64,000 nt of DNA from Lasiosphaeris hirsuta (Eukaryota > Ascomycota > Sordariomycetes > Sordariales > Lasiosphaeriaceae). The DNA lies in NCBI GenBank assembly GCA_030549175.1, contig JAUKUA010000001.1:4216001-4280000 (forward strand). Reading direction: 5' to 3'. The notes under the pieces were generated by a model. The model ran no database searches. It was not told the DNA's origin and saw only the letters and a list, made by a program, of their open reading frames with translations. Shown one piece after another: positions 25,013 through 35,740 of this stretch. Each line of letters begins with the position of its first letter. Positions within the stretch are counted from its first letter, which is position 1. The position numbers were made by a program, and so were the translations under genes.

Positions 25013-27982
25013 CTACGACACATGCACAAAGGCCCTCTTCTTGATCGCCGCTCCCTCCCTCTCCTCCCGCTCCTCGTCCCAATTCTCGTCCACGAATCCT
25101 TTGACGCTGCTCTCCGCCATCTGCATTCCCACCACCTTCAGCGCCGCAATGTTATACCCCATCTCGTCCTTTTGCTTCCGCAATGCCTCCCTTAAGTTTG
25201 TCCGAATGGCATCCAACATGCTGCGCATCGTGCGGCTGGCAACAATCTGCTTGTGGTGCGTCTTGAGCATGAAGAAGAGGATCCGGCACGTTAGCGGCAT
25301 GTTCATGGAGCGCTTGGCGAACAGGTCGAGGAACGTAAACAGGACGGGCACCGACGCGAACGGCAGCACCAGCAGCGCGTCGTGCAGCGCCGCCGCCTTG
25401 ATCTTCTGCAGCACACTCATGACGTATTGCTCGGCCGAGATGCCGCCCAGTGCGAGGAAGATGGGATTGCGCTGCGGTGGGGCAGCCGCCGCGCGGGGAT
25501 TGGCCAGCTTGGTCTCCTCCCACTCGCGGACGGCGGCCAGGTCGGTCACGCCGAGCTCGAGGGCCTCGGCGATGCGCTCACCTGCCATCAGTGTCTCGGA
25601 CGTCTGCTTGGTGGCTGCACCGACCTCGCCGTTCGCATCGGCTGCATCTGGATCCGCCTCGAGCGACGCGTTGAGCGTGCTCTCGTACAACTCCTCGATC
25701 TCGCGCTCGCGCTCTTCCTCGAGGAAGATTTGCTCATCCGTCTCCTCCCACACGCGTACACTCTTGTCGTGACTGGCGCTGACGAGAAAGCGACCATTGT
25801 GGCCAATGGCGAGCGCCCAGATCTCGCCGTGGTGTCCGTCTATGCGCTGAATCTGCTCAAACTTGTCGGCGTCCCAGTACTTGATGGCGCGGTCCTTGCC
25901 GGCGCTGAAGAAATGGTGCCCATTGCCGTCCGAGTTGTGCGGTACAAAGGCTACCTGCAGGATACTGTCTTGGTGCCCGAAGAGGGCCTTGTGGCAGTCA
26001 CCAAAGTCGAGGCCCCAGATGCGGATATTCTTGTCCGCAGAACTCGTCACAATGAGCTTGCTATCATATGACATATCCATGCTGAGCACAGGGAGCTTGT
26101 GGCCGTAGAGGTTGAGGTATAGCTTGAGGGTATCAACGAAGAAAACCTTGACGGTGCTGTCAAGGAGAGCAACAGCAAGGAGTTTGGAATCGGGGGAGAA
26201 GCGGAGGCTGAGGATGTCGTCCGCGACCTTGAGGACTCGGGAAGGGACAAGCTTGAGCTTGGGGGTGGTTCTGGTTGTACCCAGAACTTGTTCTTGAACG
26301 ATCCTGAAGTCCCAGAACTTGGCGGCCTTGTCGGCGCCGCCCGATACGACAGATTTGCCGTCCGGGTGAACTTGCAGAGACCAGATAGCGCTGCCATCGT
26401 GTGCGTTGACGCTCTCGAGCAATGCAGCTGAGTTGACGTCGTAAAGCTGGAGCTCTCCCTCCTTGGTCCCCACCACCATCACCTTGTCTCCCGGCAGGAA
26501 AGCGCAGCAAAGGGCATAACCACACTCGAACGTCCGGATGCAGGCAGAGGTCCGGATGTTCCAGATCTTCAGGGAGCCATTGGCTGCGGATGCCAGCATT
26601 TTATCATCGGAGCTGATCGCCAAAGAGCGAATGTCTGTCCGGTGACCGGGAAGCTCGACGGCCAAGGTTTTGTTGTAATCAGGAGCCTCAGCCTTCGACT
26701 TGGTCTTGTCTTTGCCCTTCCCGACAATGGTGTACAGCTCGAGCAAGTTGTTTGTGGATCCAACAAGAAGCTGAAGACCCTTGCTTCCTGAACTTGTGGC
26801 CCAGGCAACCGACCGGACCTTGCCCGTGGTCCTAACGATAACATGTTGTACAAAGACATCCGAGATATCAGCCTTGGTGATGTCGTCGGCTCCATCATCG
26901 GCCTCTCCCATGTTGACGTTGCCATCCGCCTTTTTCCCCTTGGCGCCCGCTAGCTTCTCTCTCCTCCTCTTCCGCTTCCTTGCTACACTCTTCTTGATCT
27001 CCACCTCTGTTCGTATCCTCCAGATCTCGACGGACTTCTCGATTCCGTGTACAGCGAAGTAGTCGCGACGCGGGTGGAAGATGACCTCCACGGCCCTATC
27101 TTTGCTCTGCCGGTGCAATGTCCCCTGATCTTGGAGGAATTTCACTGTTTGGGAGAGATCGACGTGTTGCGCCGAGGAAGCAAGTGCCGCGATATCCAGA
27201 GCCCAGACCTTCATCTCACCGTCGTTTCCGGCCGTAACACAACCGCTGAAATCGGGAGAAACACCCAACGCCCAGCACTCGCCATTCGTTTGCGCCACGT
27301 GCGTCTCGATGCAGTGGCGTGACGACAGATCCCAGAGCTTAATGAGGGCGTCCTTCCCTGTTGTGAGGAGGAAACCTTCAGGTGCTTCGTTGTCGATAGC
27401 CATTGTCTGCTCGTCACCCTCGCCCTGTATTTGCGGCTCCGGCTCCACAAAGCGCAGGCCTGTGACTTGGTCCCTGTGCCCCCGGAGCTTGTACTGTCCC
27501 ACCTCGGCGACCAGATCCCAGATAATAATATCGGTATCCTTTCCACCGCTGGCGAGACGCACGCCCGTCTTGTCGAAGGCCAGGATAGTGACAGCTGACT
27601 TGTGGCCATTGAAATTTACCACAGCCGTGGCAATCTTGCTGTCCCACAGCCGGATGCTGCCATCTTCATAGCCGACTGCGAACAGGTCGGGATCGGCTTT
27701 GCTCTGGGTGATGGCAGTCACCTGTGCTCTGCTGTTTTCATCCCTCCAACGGCCGAGGAGCTCACCCTTCTTGATATCCCAGATTAGAACCTCTTCATTT
27801 GCGGCAACAATTGCCTGGCCTGCGCCGGTGCCCGATCGGCCCTTGTTTGTCCAGACGAGGTTCGATGAGCTGGTTGCGATGAGGCCGAATGATTTGACGG
27901 GCTCGAATTTGCTGCAGGATGGGTCAGCACAGGGCACGCCGGAAGGAATATTCTGAGAAACCTACAGGTAGGATTTGACCAT
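25013..27982 (-). CDS. UTP12: U3 snoRNP WD40 protein UTP12/DIP2 (WDR3)
   Basis: Two exons, 27966-27982 and 25013-27911, encode 971 residues. The 17-nt first exon gives MVKSYL and, across a 54-bp intron, joins KFEPVKSFGLI; this rebuilds the family's usual N-terminus, so the longer unspliced frame start (27937) is rejected. The protein carries about a dozen WD40 repeats in two propellers (for example GHKSAVTILAF, GHRDQVTGLRF, GHQDSILQVAF, GHHGEIWALAI). A basic, Lys/Arg-rich insert lies near residues 310-335. The C-terminal Utp12 helical domain ends in FVDENWDEEREERE. The length matches Dip2 (about 940). In yeast it acts in the UTP-B subcomplex of the SSU processome in the nucleolus for 18S rRNA maturation. 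It is divergent with ARPC2 across 364 bp. Confidence 0.95.
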
Positions 27983-28346
27983 ATTGGCGACCAGAAACAG
28001 AGTAATTCCCCAGGTCCGACTCCAAAGCCGGGTCGCAATTCGAGTTCCCCGACAGGCGAACAAGTGGGATGGCTTTCCCAGAACTTTTTTTTAACCCGAT
28101 AAGATAAGAAGCCCGGGTCACATCAGCCACACTTCGTTTCTATCTCCTCGAGCTGAGGCTGAGTCAGGAATGCGGGGCAGATTCCAGGGTCCCCTGTGCG
28201 TGCCGTGTTGTCTTGCGCCCGACTCCAGCACAACGTCAGCCACCCCAGCTTGCCCGCGACCCCACCACGAACCAACAGCATCACGACCGACCTTCCTCAA
28301 CACCGCGACTTGACGATTGGCGATTTGCACAGACATCACCGCCACG
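27983..28346. promoter_or_regulatory. Shared divergent promoter of UTP12 and ARPC2
   Basis: 364 bp separate the two start codons, so both promoters and leaders must fit here. Two overlapping GATAAG sites (about 28099-28109) follow a T-rich run at about 28086-28093. The GATA sites are a visible motif; their use is inferred. Confidence 0.55.
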
Positions 28347-29610
28347 ATGCTGCTGCTCGACTACCAGAATGTTCTGATACAGTCGGTGCTCACGGAGCGG
28401 TTCTCCGGGTATGTTGACGTTTGGTGTTACGCCGACCGAGGGAAAGAACCAGACTCGCTGACACAAGGCCCCCTGCGCTTCACACGCCCACAGAGCACCG
28501 CCCGCGCACATTGATCAGACCGTATCTGATTTCGATGGTGTCATCTTCCACATCTCGACCCCCGAGACCAAGACCAAGATCCAGGTGTCAATTCAGATCC
28601 GCTGCTACAAGGACTTGCTCCGATACGGTGCCGAGCAGGTGCTCAACCGCGAGTACGGGCCCTACGTCGTAGCCCCCGAGGTCGGCTACGACTTCTCCGT
28701 CTTGGTGGATTTGGAGAACCTCCCCGCCGAGAAGGGTCGGTACACCCTCGCCCCTTCTAGCGATTAAGGTCGTTTGCGCTGAAACAGTTCATAGAGGAGC
28801 GTGACGCCCTGGTCAACAAAATCGCCCTGCTAAAGCGCAATGCCATGGCGGCACCCTTCGAGCAGGCCTACCAGGAGCACTACCAGCTAAGGGAGGAGGC
28901 ATCGAAGTTTACGTCTGAGGAGGCGCCGCAAGGCGTACGCGAGGGTGGCGAGGTCAAGGCGATCCAGTACCGTGAGGAGGAGGCGATCTACGTCAAGGCC
29001 AGCCACGATCGTGTCACCGTCATTTTCAGCACCATCTTTAGGGAAGAGACAGATCGCGTTTTCGGCAAGGTCTTTATCCAGGAGTTTGTCGACGCGCGGC
29101 GGCGCGCCATCCAGAACGCTCCCCAGGTCTTGTTCCGTAACGACCCCCCGCTCGAGCTACAGGGAGTTCCGGGTGTCAAGAACACGGGTACTGGGGAGAT
29201 TGGCTATGTCACTTTTGGTATGCGGCCCCGGCCCCATGAGGTCCTACGCTCTGGAGAAAATAGCTGACGGTGGCAGTTCTGTTCCCCCGCCATCTTACGC
29301 CTCAACGCATGCCCGACGTCATCTCGCATATCCAGACGTTCCGTGATTATTTCCACTACCACATCAAGGCTTCCAAGGTTGGTGCATCATTTTTGCATGG
29401 TTACCAGCTCAATGTTTCTAACCTTTACGCAAGGCGTATATTCACTCCCGCATGAGACGGCGAACAGCCGACTTCCTCCAAGGTAAGCAACCCCTATTTT
29501 GTAATACGTTTGCCCGCTAACGGCATAAAGTACTCCGGAGAGCCCGGCCAGACAGCGAAGAAAAGGAGCGCAAGACGGCAAGTGGAAGGTCTTTCAAGGT
29601 TGGGAGCTAA
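28347..29610 (+). CDS. ARC35: Arp2/3 complex subunit 2 (ARPC2/p34, Arc35)
   Basis: Six exons: 28347-28408, 28494-28735, 28795-29217, 29277-29377, 29434-29482 and 29531-29610, encoding 318 residues, the usual ARPC2 length. The five introns are 48-85 bp, several with clear CTGAC/CTAAC branch sites. Landmarks are SDFDGVIFHIS near the N-terminus, LLKRNAMAAPFEQ, VIFSTIFREETDRVFGKVF, and the C-terminal helix block AYIHSRMRRRTADFLQVLRRARPD. ARPC2 forms the core of the Arp2/3 complex with ARPC4 and anchors it to the mother actin filament, driving branched actin at endocytic patches and hyphal tips. The donor of intron 2 is GTCGGT, weaker than the rest; the chosen acceptor at 28793-28794 restores the family sequence AEKEERDALVNK. 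It converges with the monooxygenase gene. Confidence 0.95.
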
Positions 29611-29954
29611 ACGAAGCACCATTATGCGCGTCATCCGACTCTGGTTTGCGCGGATTCAAATGTGTATGGGTCCGGAACGGCAGGGCCATATGGTAGCCTA
29701 CGAATTTAACGACAGCAACATGCTGTATTTTATGGTTACCCCTTCCTTGTCTCAATGCTGATTCGCGATGCGTTTTTCTTGAGTGGGGGACTGCATACGA
29801 ACTGCCCATCTTGCCGACTCCAAGCTGACAAAGGCTAATAGTGTACCATCGTGCTGACGGGTTCTCAACGCCGCATGGCTAACCGTAGCCCACGGGCACT
29901 AATACTATCTGCCAGGAAATAAAAACCGAAAGAGAAAAAGCCATTGAGCCAATA
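29611..29954. other. Convergent 3' region
   Basis: 344 bp between the ARPC2 and monooxygenase stop codons. Only 3' UTR sequence is expected; no gene seen. Confidence 0.55.
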
Positions 29955-32110
29955 TTAATACGACCACGGCCTAGCCTTAAACTGTGGGTTCTCCTCTGGC
30001 TTCTTACCATATGGAATCTCGACCTCATCAGGATTGATATACCACGACGGATCGCCAGTGGTCTGTGTAGTTGACCAGCCATTCCCAAGCCAGCGCAGCC
30101 CATTCCCACCCTCCGGCTCAACGCTCTCGTACACAAAATCCTCCCACCTTGGTGACCTCAGCGCCTCGAGGGCATGCAGTGTGGATCCAGGCCACAACCC
30201 AACGATGCGATCGCCGGTCCCGCCCTCCGACCGGTACCAACTCTTACACTTGTCCAGATACACGGTATTGGCAAAGTACTCACCCACGAACGCAGTAAAG
30301 TCGCGCACGCGCTCGGCCTTGGGCTCGATGGTGGCGTAGTCGTCCTTCTGCAGCTTGCGCACGACGCGCACGACGTAGTCGGCCTCGGCCTCGAGGATCT
30401 TGGTCAGGCTGCCGAAACCGATGGCCGAGTTGGGCCCGAACATCATGAGGTAGTTGGGGAAACCGTCGACGGCGAGTGAGAGGTAGCTCTCGGGAAGCGG
30501 GGACCAGCGGTCAGCGAGGGTGCGTCCGTCGCGTCCGATTATGGGAAACGGAGGCGCAGTGGACACGTGGAAGCCGGTCGCGCAGATGAGCACGTCGAGG
30601 TCGGCGATTTCGCGGCCCGAGGTTAGGATGACGCTGGAGGCGCCGATGGAGGCTACGCCGTCGTGGATCACGTCGACGTTGGGCTGGAGGAGGGAGTCGA
30701 GGAAACCCGTGCCGGGGGTTAGGCGGCGACAACCTGGGGCGAATGTCGGGATGATGGTCTTGATCAGGTCCGGACGGGAGGAGAGAGTCTGCTCCATGGC
30801 AGTGCGATAATAGGCTTGGAACTCGGTCTGCATTGGGGATCCGAGAATTGTGGAGTCGTGGATCGAGTTACCGTCGTCCTCAAAGACCTTGCGGAACTTG
30901 AGGAAGTGTTCGGGGTCCTCGACAAACTTCTTTTTCTGCTCCTCTGTGACTGCCTCAGAGTCAGTTGACTGATGATTCTGGATAGGGTCCTTTGAGGTGC
31001 TTACAGCTGGTGGCTTTGGGATCTAGGCCAAGCTGGATCATGGCATGATCTCCGAATGACGAGGAGATCCAGGTTGGGGATCGCATGAAGCAGGATAGAG
31101 ACGTGCCCTCCACTCTTTGGAGGCTTGGGATGATTTGGATGGCGCTTGAGCCATTGCCTACTATGCCAATCTTCTTGTTGGTGAAGTCACAACTATAAGC
31201 CGTGAGCATGGCACGTTCACCAACATCATGGGGACGCTGACCTTGGATCCCATGCACCCGAGTGCATTTTCCTCCCCTTGAAGTTCTCGAGGCCCGGGAT
31301 AGGGGGCCACTTGATCTCGTTCAGTTGGCCTCTAGCCGTGACAAGAACATTTGCTGTATCGTCGATCGTTTCCCCAGTGGCGAGGTTTAGCACCTGGATC
31401 TTCCTACAGGTGGCGTTAGCTCCGGAAACAGTTGAGATCGGGGGCTCACGCACCATAGCTTCTTCTCGGAATCCCAGGTGCATCCTTTTACTTCGTGGCT
31501 AGTCTTGATGAACCTCGTCGCCCCGAACTTTTCGGCCACGTCCTCAAGATACTTTCGAATCTCGCTCCCAGGTGCATATAGATTAGACCAGTTTGGGTTG
31601 GGAGCGAAGGAGTATTGGTATGAGTGCGCTTTGTGCTGTCAGTCATAGTCACAGCCTACCCTGACGGCCCTCACTTACACGGGATGTCACAGGCAACGCC
31701 TCGAACCCCACTAGTCAGCACAGCTATCGTTTATGTGCGATTTCGGGGCTCATACCAGGATATTTGTTCAACCACCTAGATCTCAATAGTTAGCATTTTG
31801 CTGGCTGGAATGAAAAGACGCGGAACTTATACCAGACGCCACCAATCCCGTCATTCTTCTCGTACACGGTCAGATCGACGTTCCTTAGCTTCTCTGGTAT
31901 CCTGTCGAGGTGCGTTAGCACCTGTCTTATTTATACTTGCTGGTTCTCCATGACAGAGTAATTCGGGTTATTTGTTTACCTTATGGCCGCCACGATGCCG
32001 GAGAATCCGGCTCCAATAACGACAACTTTAAGTGGCCTTATATTCTCCACAGGCTCGTCCTTGATGGTGAACTCTTTGGCATGGCCGTTGATTCCATTGG
32101 TTTCCGGCAT
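29955..32110 (-). CDS. Baeyer-Villiger flavin monooxygenase
   Basis: Eight exons on the minus strand: 31980-32110, 31833-31901, 31756-31775, 31679-31699, 31454-31628, 31242-31403, 31005-31192 and 29955-30949, encoding 586 residues. All seven introns are 49-78 bp and every phase matches. The FAD Rossmann motif GAGFSG is at 33-38. The Baeyer-Villiger fingerprint FxGxxxHxxxWD is at 180-191 (F180, G182, H186, W190, D191). The NADPH Rossmann motif GNGSSA is at 205-210. These are class I (type I) BVMO features: oxygen insertion into ketones to give esters or lactones, using FAD and NADPH. The substrate cannot be told; fungal relatives act in secondary metabolism or steroid and ketone breakdown. Neighbours are housekeeping genes, so no cluster supports a pathway. 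Exons 3 and 4 are only 20 and 21 nt, which automatic gene finders may miss. Confidence 0.92.
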
Positions 32111-33385
32111 CTTGGCCTGTCTTTACCCCTTAAATTGACCTTGGCTTCCTACTTGCCTTGGCTGTGGGAGTGTTTGGTGCTTAAGGTGAAGGGACCACAC
32201 ACTTGCTGAAGACGTCCAAGTTAGCCCTCGTGGAAGGCCCAAGGCAAGGGAGAAAAGGGAATCCATTTATAATGCCACTTCTAACCCCTAGCCTCATTCA
32301 CCCCGTCGCTGCCAGGCTAGCCCGAGCCACGCGTGTAAGAATACCCGGCATAATAGCCCCATGCTCCATGCCCCATGTCCCTATATCATGTGGCACCACC
32401 GACGAAGACGACCCCTCACCCTGAAGCTGCATGCTTCGAACGAGCCGAAGAGAAGTTCCCAGCACCAAGTCCCATCTTCGATGGCTTGCTCCAATATCAC
32501 CCACCTATGCAGACCTACTCCTGCTACCGCTAACCTGACCTGTCGGTCCCGTGCGTTACACTGCGCCCTTGGCGCACCGGCTGCCAGATCAACAGCAAAG
32601 AGGCACATACTCACTCACCATCACCCCTACAAGCCGGAGTCCACCACCATCACATAATCTACATACACGAGACTCCGCCCTCCCCGAGCAGACGGGTATC
32701 GATCCCAGAACACTCGGGTCCTGCCTTGGAGGTACTGGATGCAAACACCCTGATGGCATCCCGGCTTGGTGCGGAGCTGCGGGGGCGGGGTCAAGGAGGG
32801 TGATATGGGCACACGGGAGATAGCAAAAAGGTGACGTTGATTGTTGGAGAAACATGTCCGAACTCTCGGCAATGACTACCGGTACAGCCCAAGATGGTCC
32901 GAGGGGACATGCCTCGCTTCGTGTAAGGCAAACGAGGCCCGATGTCGCGGTAGCAGCCTTCATTCATCACACACTCCGATATCTTGTATTTATTTCACTC
33001 GCTTGCATCTGTCATGCAAGCATGGCCTGCGGGATAGAAGAACCGAAGAACCTTGCAGAAGGAGCACCCACAGTCGCACTTCATTCACAGCTTTCTTCAT
33101 TAATCCTATCTGGATTCTATGTATGGCATGATCTCATTATCTATCCCAACACGATGACAAAACCGTCATCAGCCACTTGGGGGTATTCCGCTCTTGACCT
33201 AACCGTTTTTTTTTTTCTTCTGCCACAATCCTTTTGTGGCCAGATTCTTCTTCCTTTCTGCTACCATATAGCAAAGTGCATTGCTCAGAGGCAAACGGGT
33301 ATCGTTGTTCTAGAGAGAGAACGCATTTCATAGAAACGTCAAGCCAAGGGACGTAAGCAGGAGCATGGCAACAGAACTCTCGACA
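32111..33385. other. Intergenic region between monooxygenase and CCCH genes
   Basis: 1.27 kb holding the monooxygenase promoter and the 3' flank of the CCCH gene (both minus strand). No frame looks coding. Confidence 0.55.
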
Positions 33386-34942
33386 TCATAGTTCGATGTA
33401 GTCCCTCTGCTCCGCGAAATCGAAATCACTAGTCTCGTCTTGACCGATGAACTCGTCGACCTCGTCAGAGTCCACGTCGTCGCTGTCGACAGACTCGCCG
33501 TCTTCGTCGCTCGAGACATCCTCCATCTCCTCGTCTCCCGTCAGGTCTCGAGCGATGTTGGCTCTGCGCAGGGCGCTTGCCCTCTCTCGGTGAGGAAGTT
33601 TACAGCCCTTGGATTTACAAATGCCGTTGTTGCTGAAATCTGGGCATTCGAATGCGTGCCGGTCGGGGCAGTCGGCCCCCTTCTCGCAGTAGCCGTAAAT
33701 ACCAAAGGATCGACATACCGGGGCAGCTGGAGAAACTTTCACGTGAGCATATCTGCAGTTAGGCTTGGTGCAACTATCTCTGGCAAAGTGCAAGCAAGTC
33801 GGAGTCCGCTCAGGGGACAGGTCATGCGAGAGGTCGCACGACTCTCCGTTCAGGCATTCCCCTTGTTGCAAGTAGTCCTTGCAGGCCGCCACCTTCCCGG
33901 CGTCGTGGATGTATCGGCATCGCGGGCCTTGGAGGCAGGAACCTAGATATCGGTTAGTGGGGATCCGCGCACTTACCGAATCCCAGTCGTCATTGCGATT
34001 CGGTCTCGAGCCTCGTTTTTGGAAAATGGAGTTACCGGTCATGGAGAATATCTTGCAAGGTACATTGACCTTCTTGACGGCGCCAGACTGCCTATAGAAT
34101 AATGGGGTCAGCTGCCGAACCCGCCGGTCGCGCGAGACATACCGCTGGGCCTTGACAATTCCGTGGCGGTATAGGTTCCCATTCTTGCTGCGATAGAATC
34201 TTACACCGCCAACCACGGCCATCTTAGGGGTGACCTTGGCCGAGTCGCCGATGCCTGCGCCCGTGTAAGCTCCTGGACGAAACGTGGTGTGTGATGCTGA
34301 CGCACCGGGCAGTTTGACGAGTTTGCTGCCATTCTTGGCTACGGCAAACCGGATGCCTTGGACAGTAATCTCATATTTGCCAGCCGGGGCTTGAACCTGT
34401 GGATTAGCTGGACCACTTCCACCGCTATTTGCCGTTCGATTGAGATGGTGAATCAGTTTGGCCCGTTCCCGCTCATCTTTCAATCTCTGTTTTTGGCGCC
34501 GTGTGTGCTCGATTGCTCGTGTCCGTGTCTGGGTATCCTTCTCATAGACCGACGTGTTGATCAGCTGCAGGTGTCGGTCGTTCTTGGTGACCCACGAGGA
34601 GCTGGATGCGTCCGAGTTCAAGCCTGAATCGACATCGCCGGGCTTGCTTGGGTGGGCGGCGCCATTCAAGACGAGGGTTCTGTGCCGATGAACGGGCATT
34701 CGGGCAGTCGAGTGGCCACGATAAGGGTACGCTCCCCGCCGCCAGCCGCCTGGATGACCTGTGTCTTGAAAACCATCAACTCCAGCGCTAGGGGCGTATT
34801 GCGGACCTGTGAACGTACGGTGGTTTGCAGTAGGTCGAGGGGGGTATGGTGAAACAAAACCTGCTTGCTGATTTTTGTGGCGATTGATCTGGCCCGCTAG
34901 CTGGCTGATGCGCGCCATCATTTCCTGATCCTCCGACGACAT
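33386..34942 (-). CDS. Five-finger CCCH zinc finger protein (ZC3H3-like)
   Basis: Three exons on the minus strand, 34143-34942, 34036-34091 and 33386-33942, encode 470 residues. The start is ATG at 34942 (MSSEDQEMM); the frame extends upstream without another ATG. Residues about 1-180 are polar and include a charged, coiled-coil-like stretch with RQKQRLKDERERAKL. Five tandem CCCH fingers follow at 279-298, 306-325, 335-352, 362-381 and 385-403, with spacings C-x7/8-C-x4/5-C-x3-H. Removing the 93-bp intron is required to form finger 1. The tail (417-470) is very acidic. The five-finger array and sequences such as RCRYIH and CPDFSNNGIC resemble animal ZC3H3, which works with poly(A)-binding and mRNA export factors. 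A nuclear RNA role is therefore likely but inferred. It diverges from the TFIIF beta gene across 798 bp. Confidence 0.9.
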   Translation of the reverse strand: MSSEDQEMMARISQLAGQINRHKNQQAGFVSPYPPRPTANHRTFTGPQYAPSAGVDGFQDTGHPGGWRRGAYPYRGHSTARMPVHRHRTLVLNGAAHPSKPGDVDSGLNSDASSSSWVTKNDRHLQLINTSVYEKDTQTRTRAIEHTRRQKQRLKDERERAKLIHHLNRTANSGGSGPANPQVQAPAGKYEITVQGIRFAVAKNGSKLVKLPGASASHTTFRPGAYTGAGIGDSAKVTPKMAVVGGVRFYRSKNGNLYRHGIVKAQRYVSRDRRVRQLTPLFYRQSGAVKKVNVPCKIFSMTGNSIFQKRGSRPNRNDDWDSVSARIPTNRYLGSCLQGPRCRYIHDAGKVAACKDYLQQGECLNGESCDLSHDLSPERTPTCLHFARDSCTKPNCRYAHVKVSPAAPVCRSFGIYGYCEKGADCPDRHAFECPDFSNNGICKSKGCKLPHRERASALRRANIARDLTGDEEMEDVSSDEDGESVDSDDVDSDEVDEFIGQDETSDFDFAEQRDYIEL

Positions 34943-35740
34943 CGTCGCGACGTCGGTAGCGCAGAAAGTTGCAAGAGCGATGCAAGCAGGCAAAATCGAT
35001 GGGGAGGCAGCGAGATGTATGTGCGGAGTGGGGTGAAGGAAACTGACGGTTGCGGTTGCTCAACGGCTGGAGAAGGGGATGAGTGGTGCAGTCAAGGTGT
35101 GCTGGATCGTTGCGGGCGAGCGTTGGTTGCAGGGTCTATGTTTTACGCGAATCAAGAGAATCTGCGAGAACACTGCGCTAAGCTGTCCAATGAGCTATCT
35201 CAGATCATTGTGTTTGTAAAATGGGGTGGGGTGGCGGTTAGGAAATGCGTCATCAAAAGGTGACAAAGTGGTTAGTAGTTGTATGCACGACTGATGGTCC
35301 GGTGCGGAAAATACTGATGCTACTGCTGAAATGTTGAATCAAAACCCTGCGATACGTCAATAAATTTATTATATGGCGATGTCGGGGTTCTTGACTGCAA
35401 ATAAACGAATCTTGATCAGGATGCCTGAGGAGTAACCTCAAAGAAGGAGTCGGAAGGAGCAACGACGATAGCGAGTGCTAGTACTTAATGAAAGCCGCCT
35501 ACCTACTGTGAAGAGCCGAGACCCACCCCACTACCAAGCGCCACGCCTTCCCCACGGACGCTTGCCACCTTGGCGGGTTTGACCTGCATTTCTTTGTCAA
35601 GCTCCATCACTGGCCATGCCGGTTTCTGTCACGCTGCCTGCTACTGCCCGCCACGGAACAACATCCACGGCATCTCCAAACGTTGCCCAGAACGCCGCCT
35701 TCGAACGGACATCAACTGTGAATATCTAAATAGAATCAAA
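34943..35740. promoter_or_regulatory. Divergent promoter region, CCCH protein and TFIIF beta
   Basis: 798 bp between two start codons facing away from each other. It must carry both promoters and 5' leaders. I recognise no specific binding site with confidence. Confidence 0.5.

Noticed and set aside
27912..27937. UTP12 start at 27937 without the first intron
   Set aside because: It begins MPCADPSC, unlike the family; splicing to the 17-nt exon gives the usual MVKSY start.
32683..32740. Initiator-tRNA-like T-loop (ATCGATA between GGG and CCC) on the minus strand
   Set aside because: No CAU anticodon arm, D arm or acceptor stem can be built around it.
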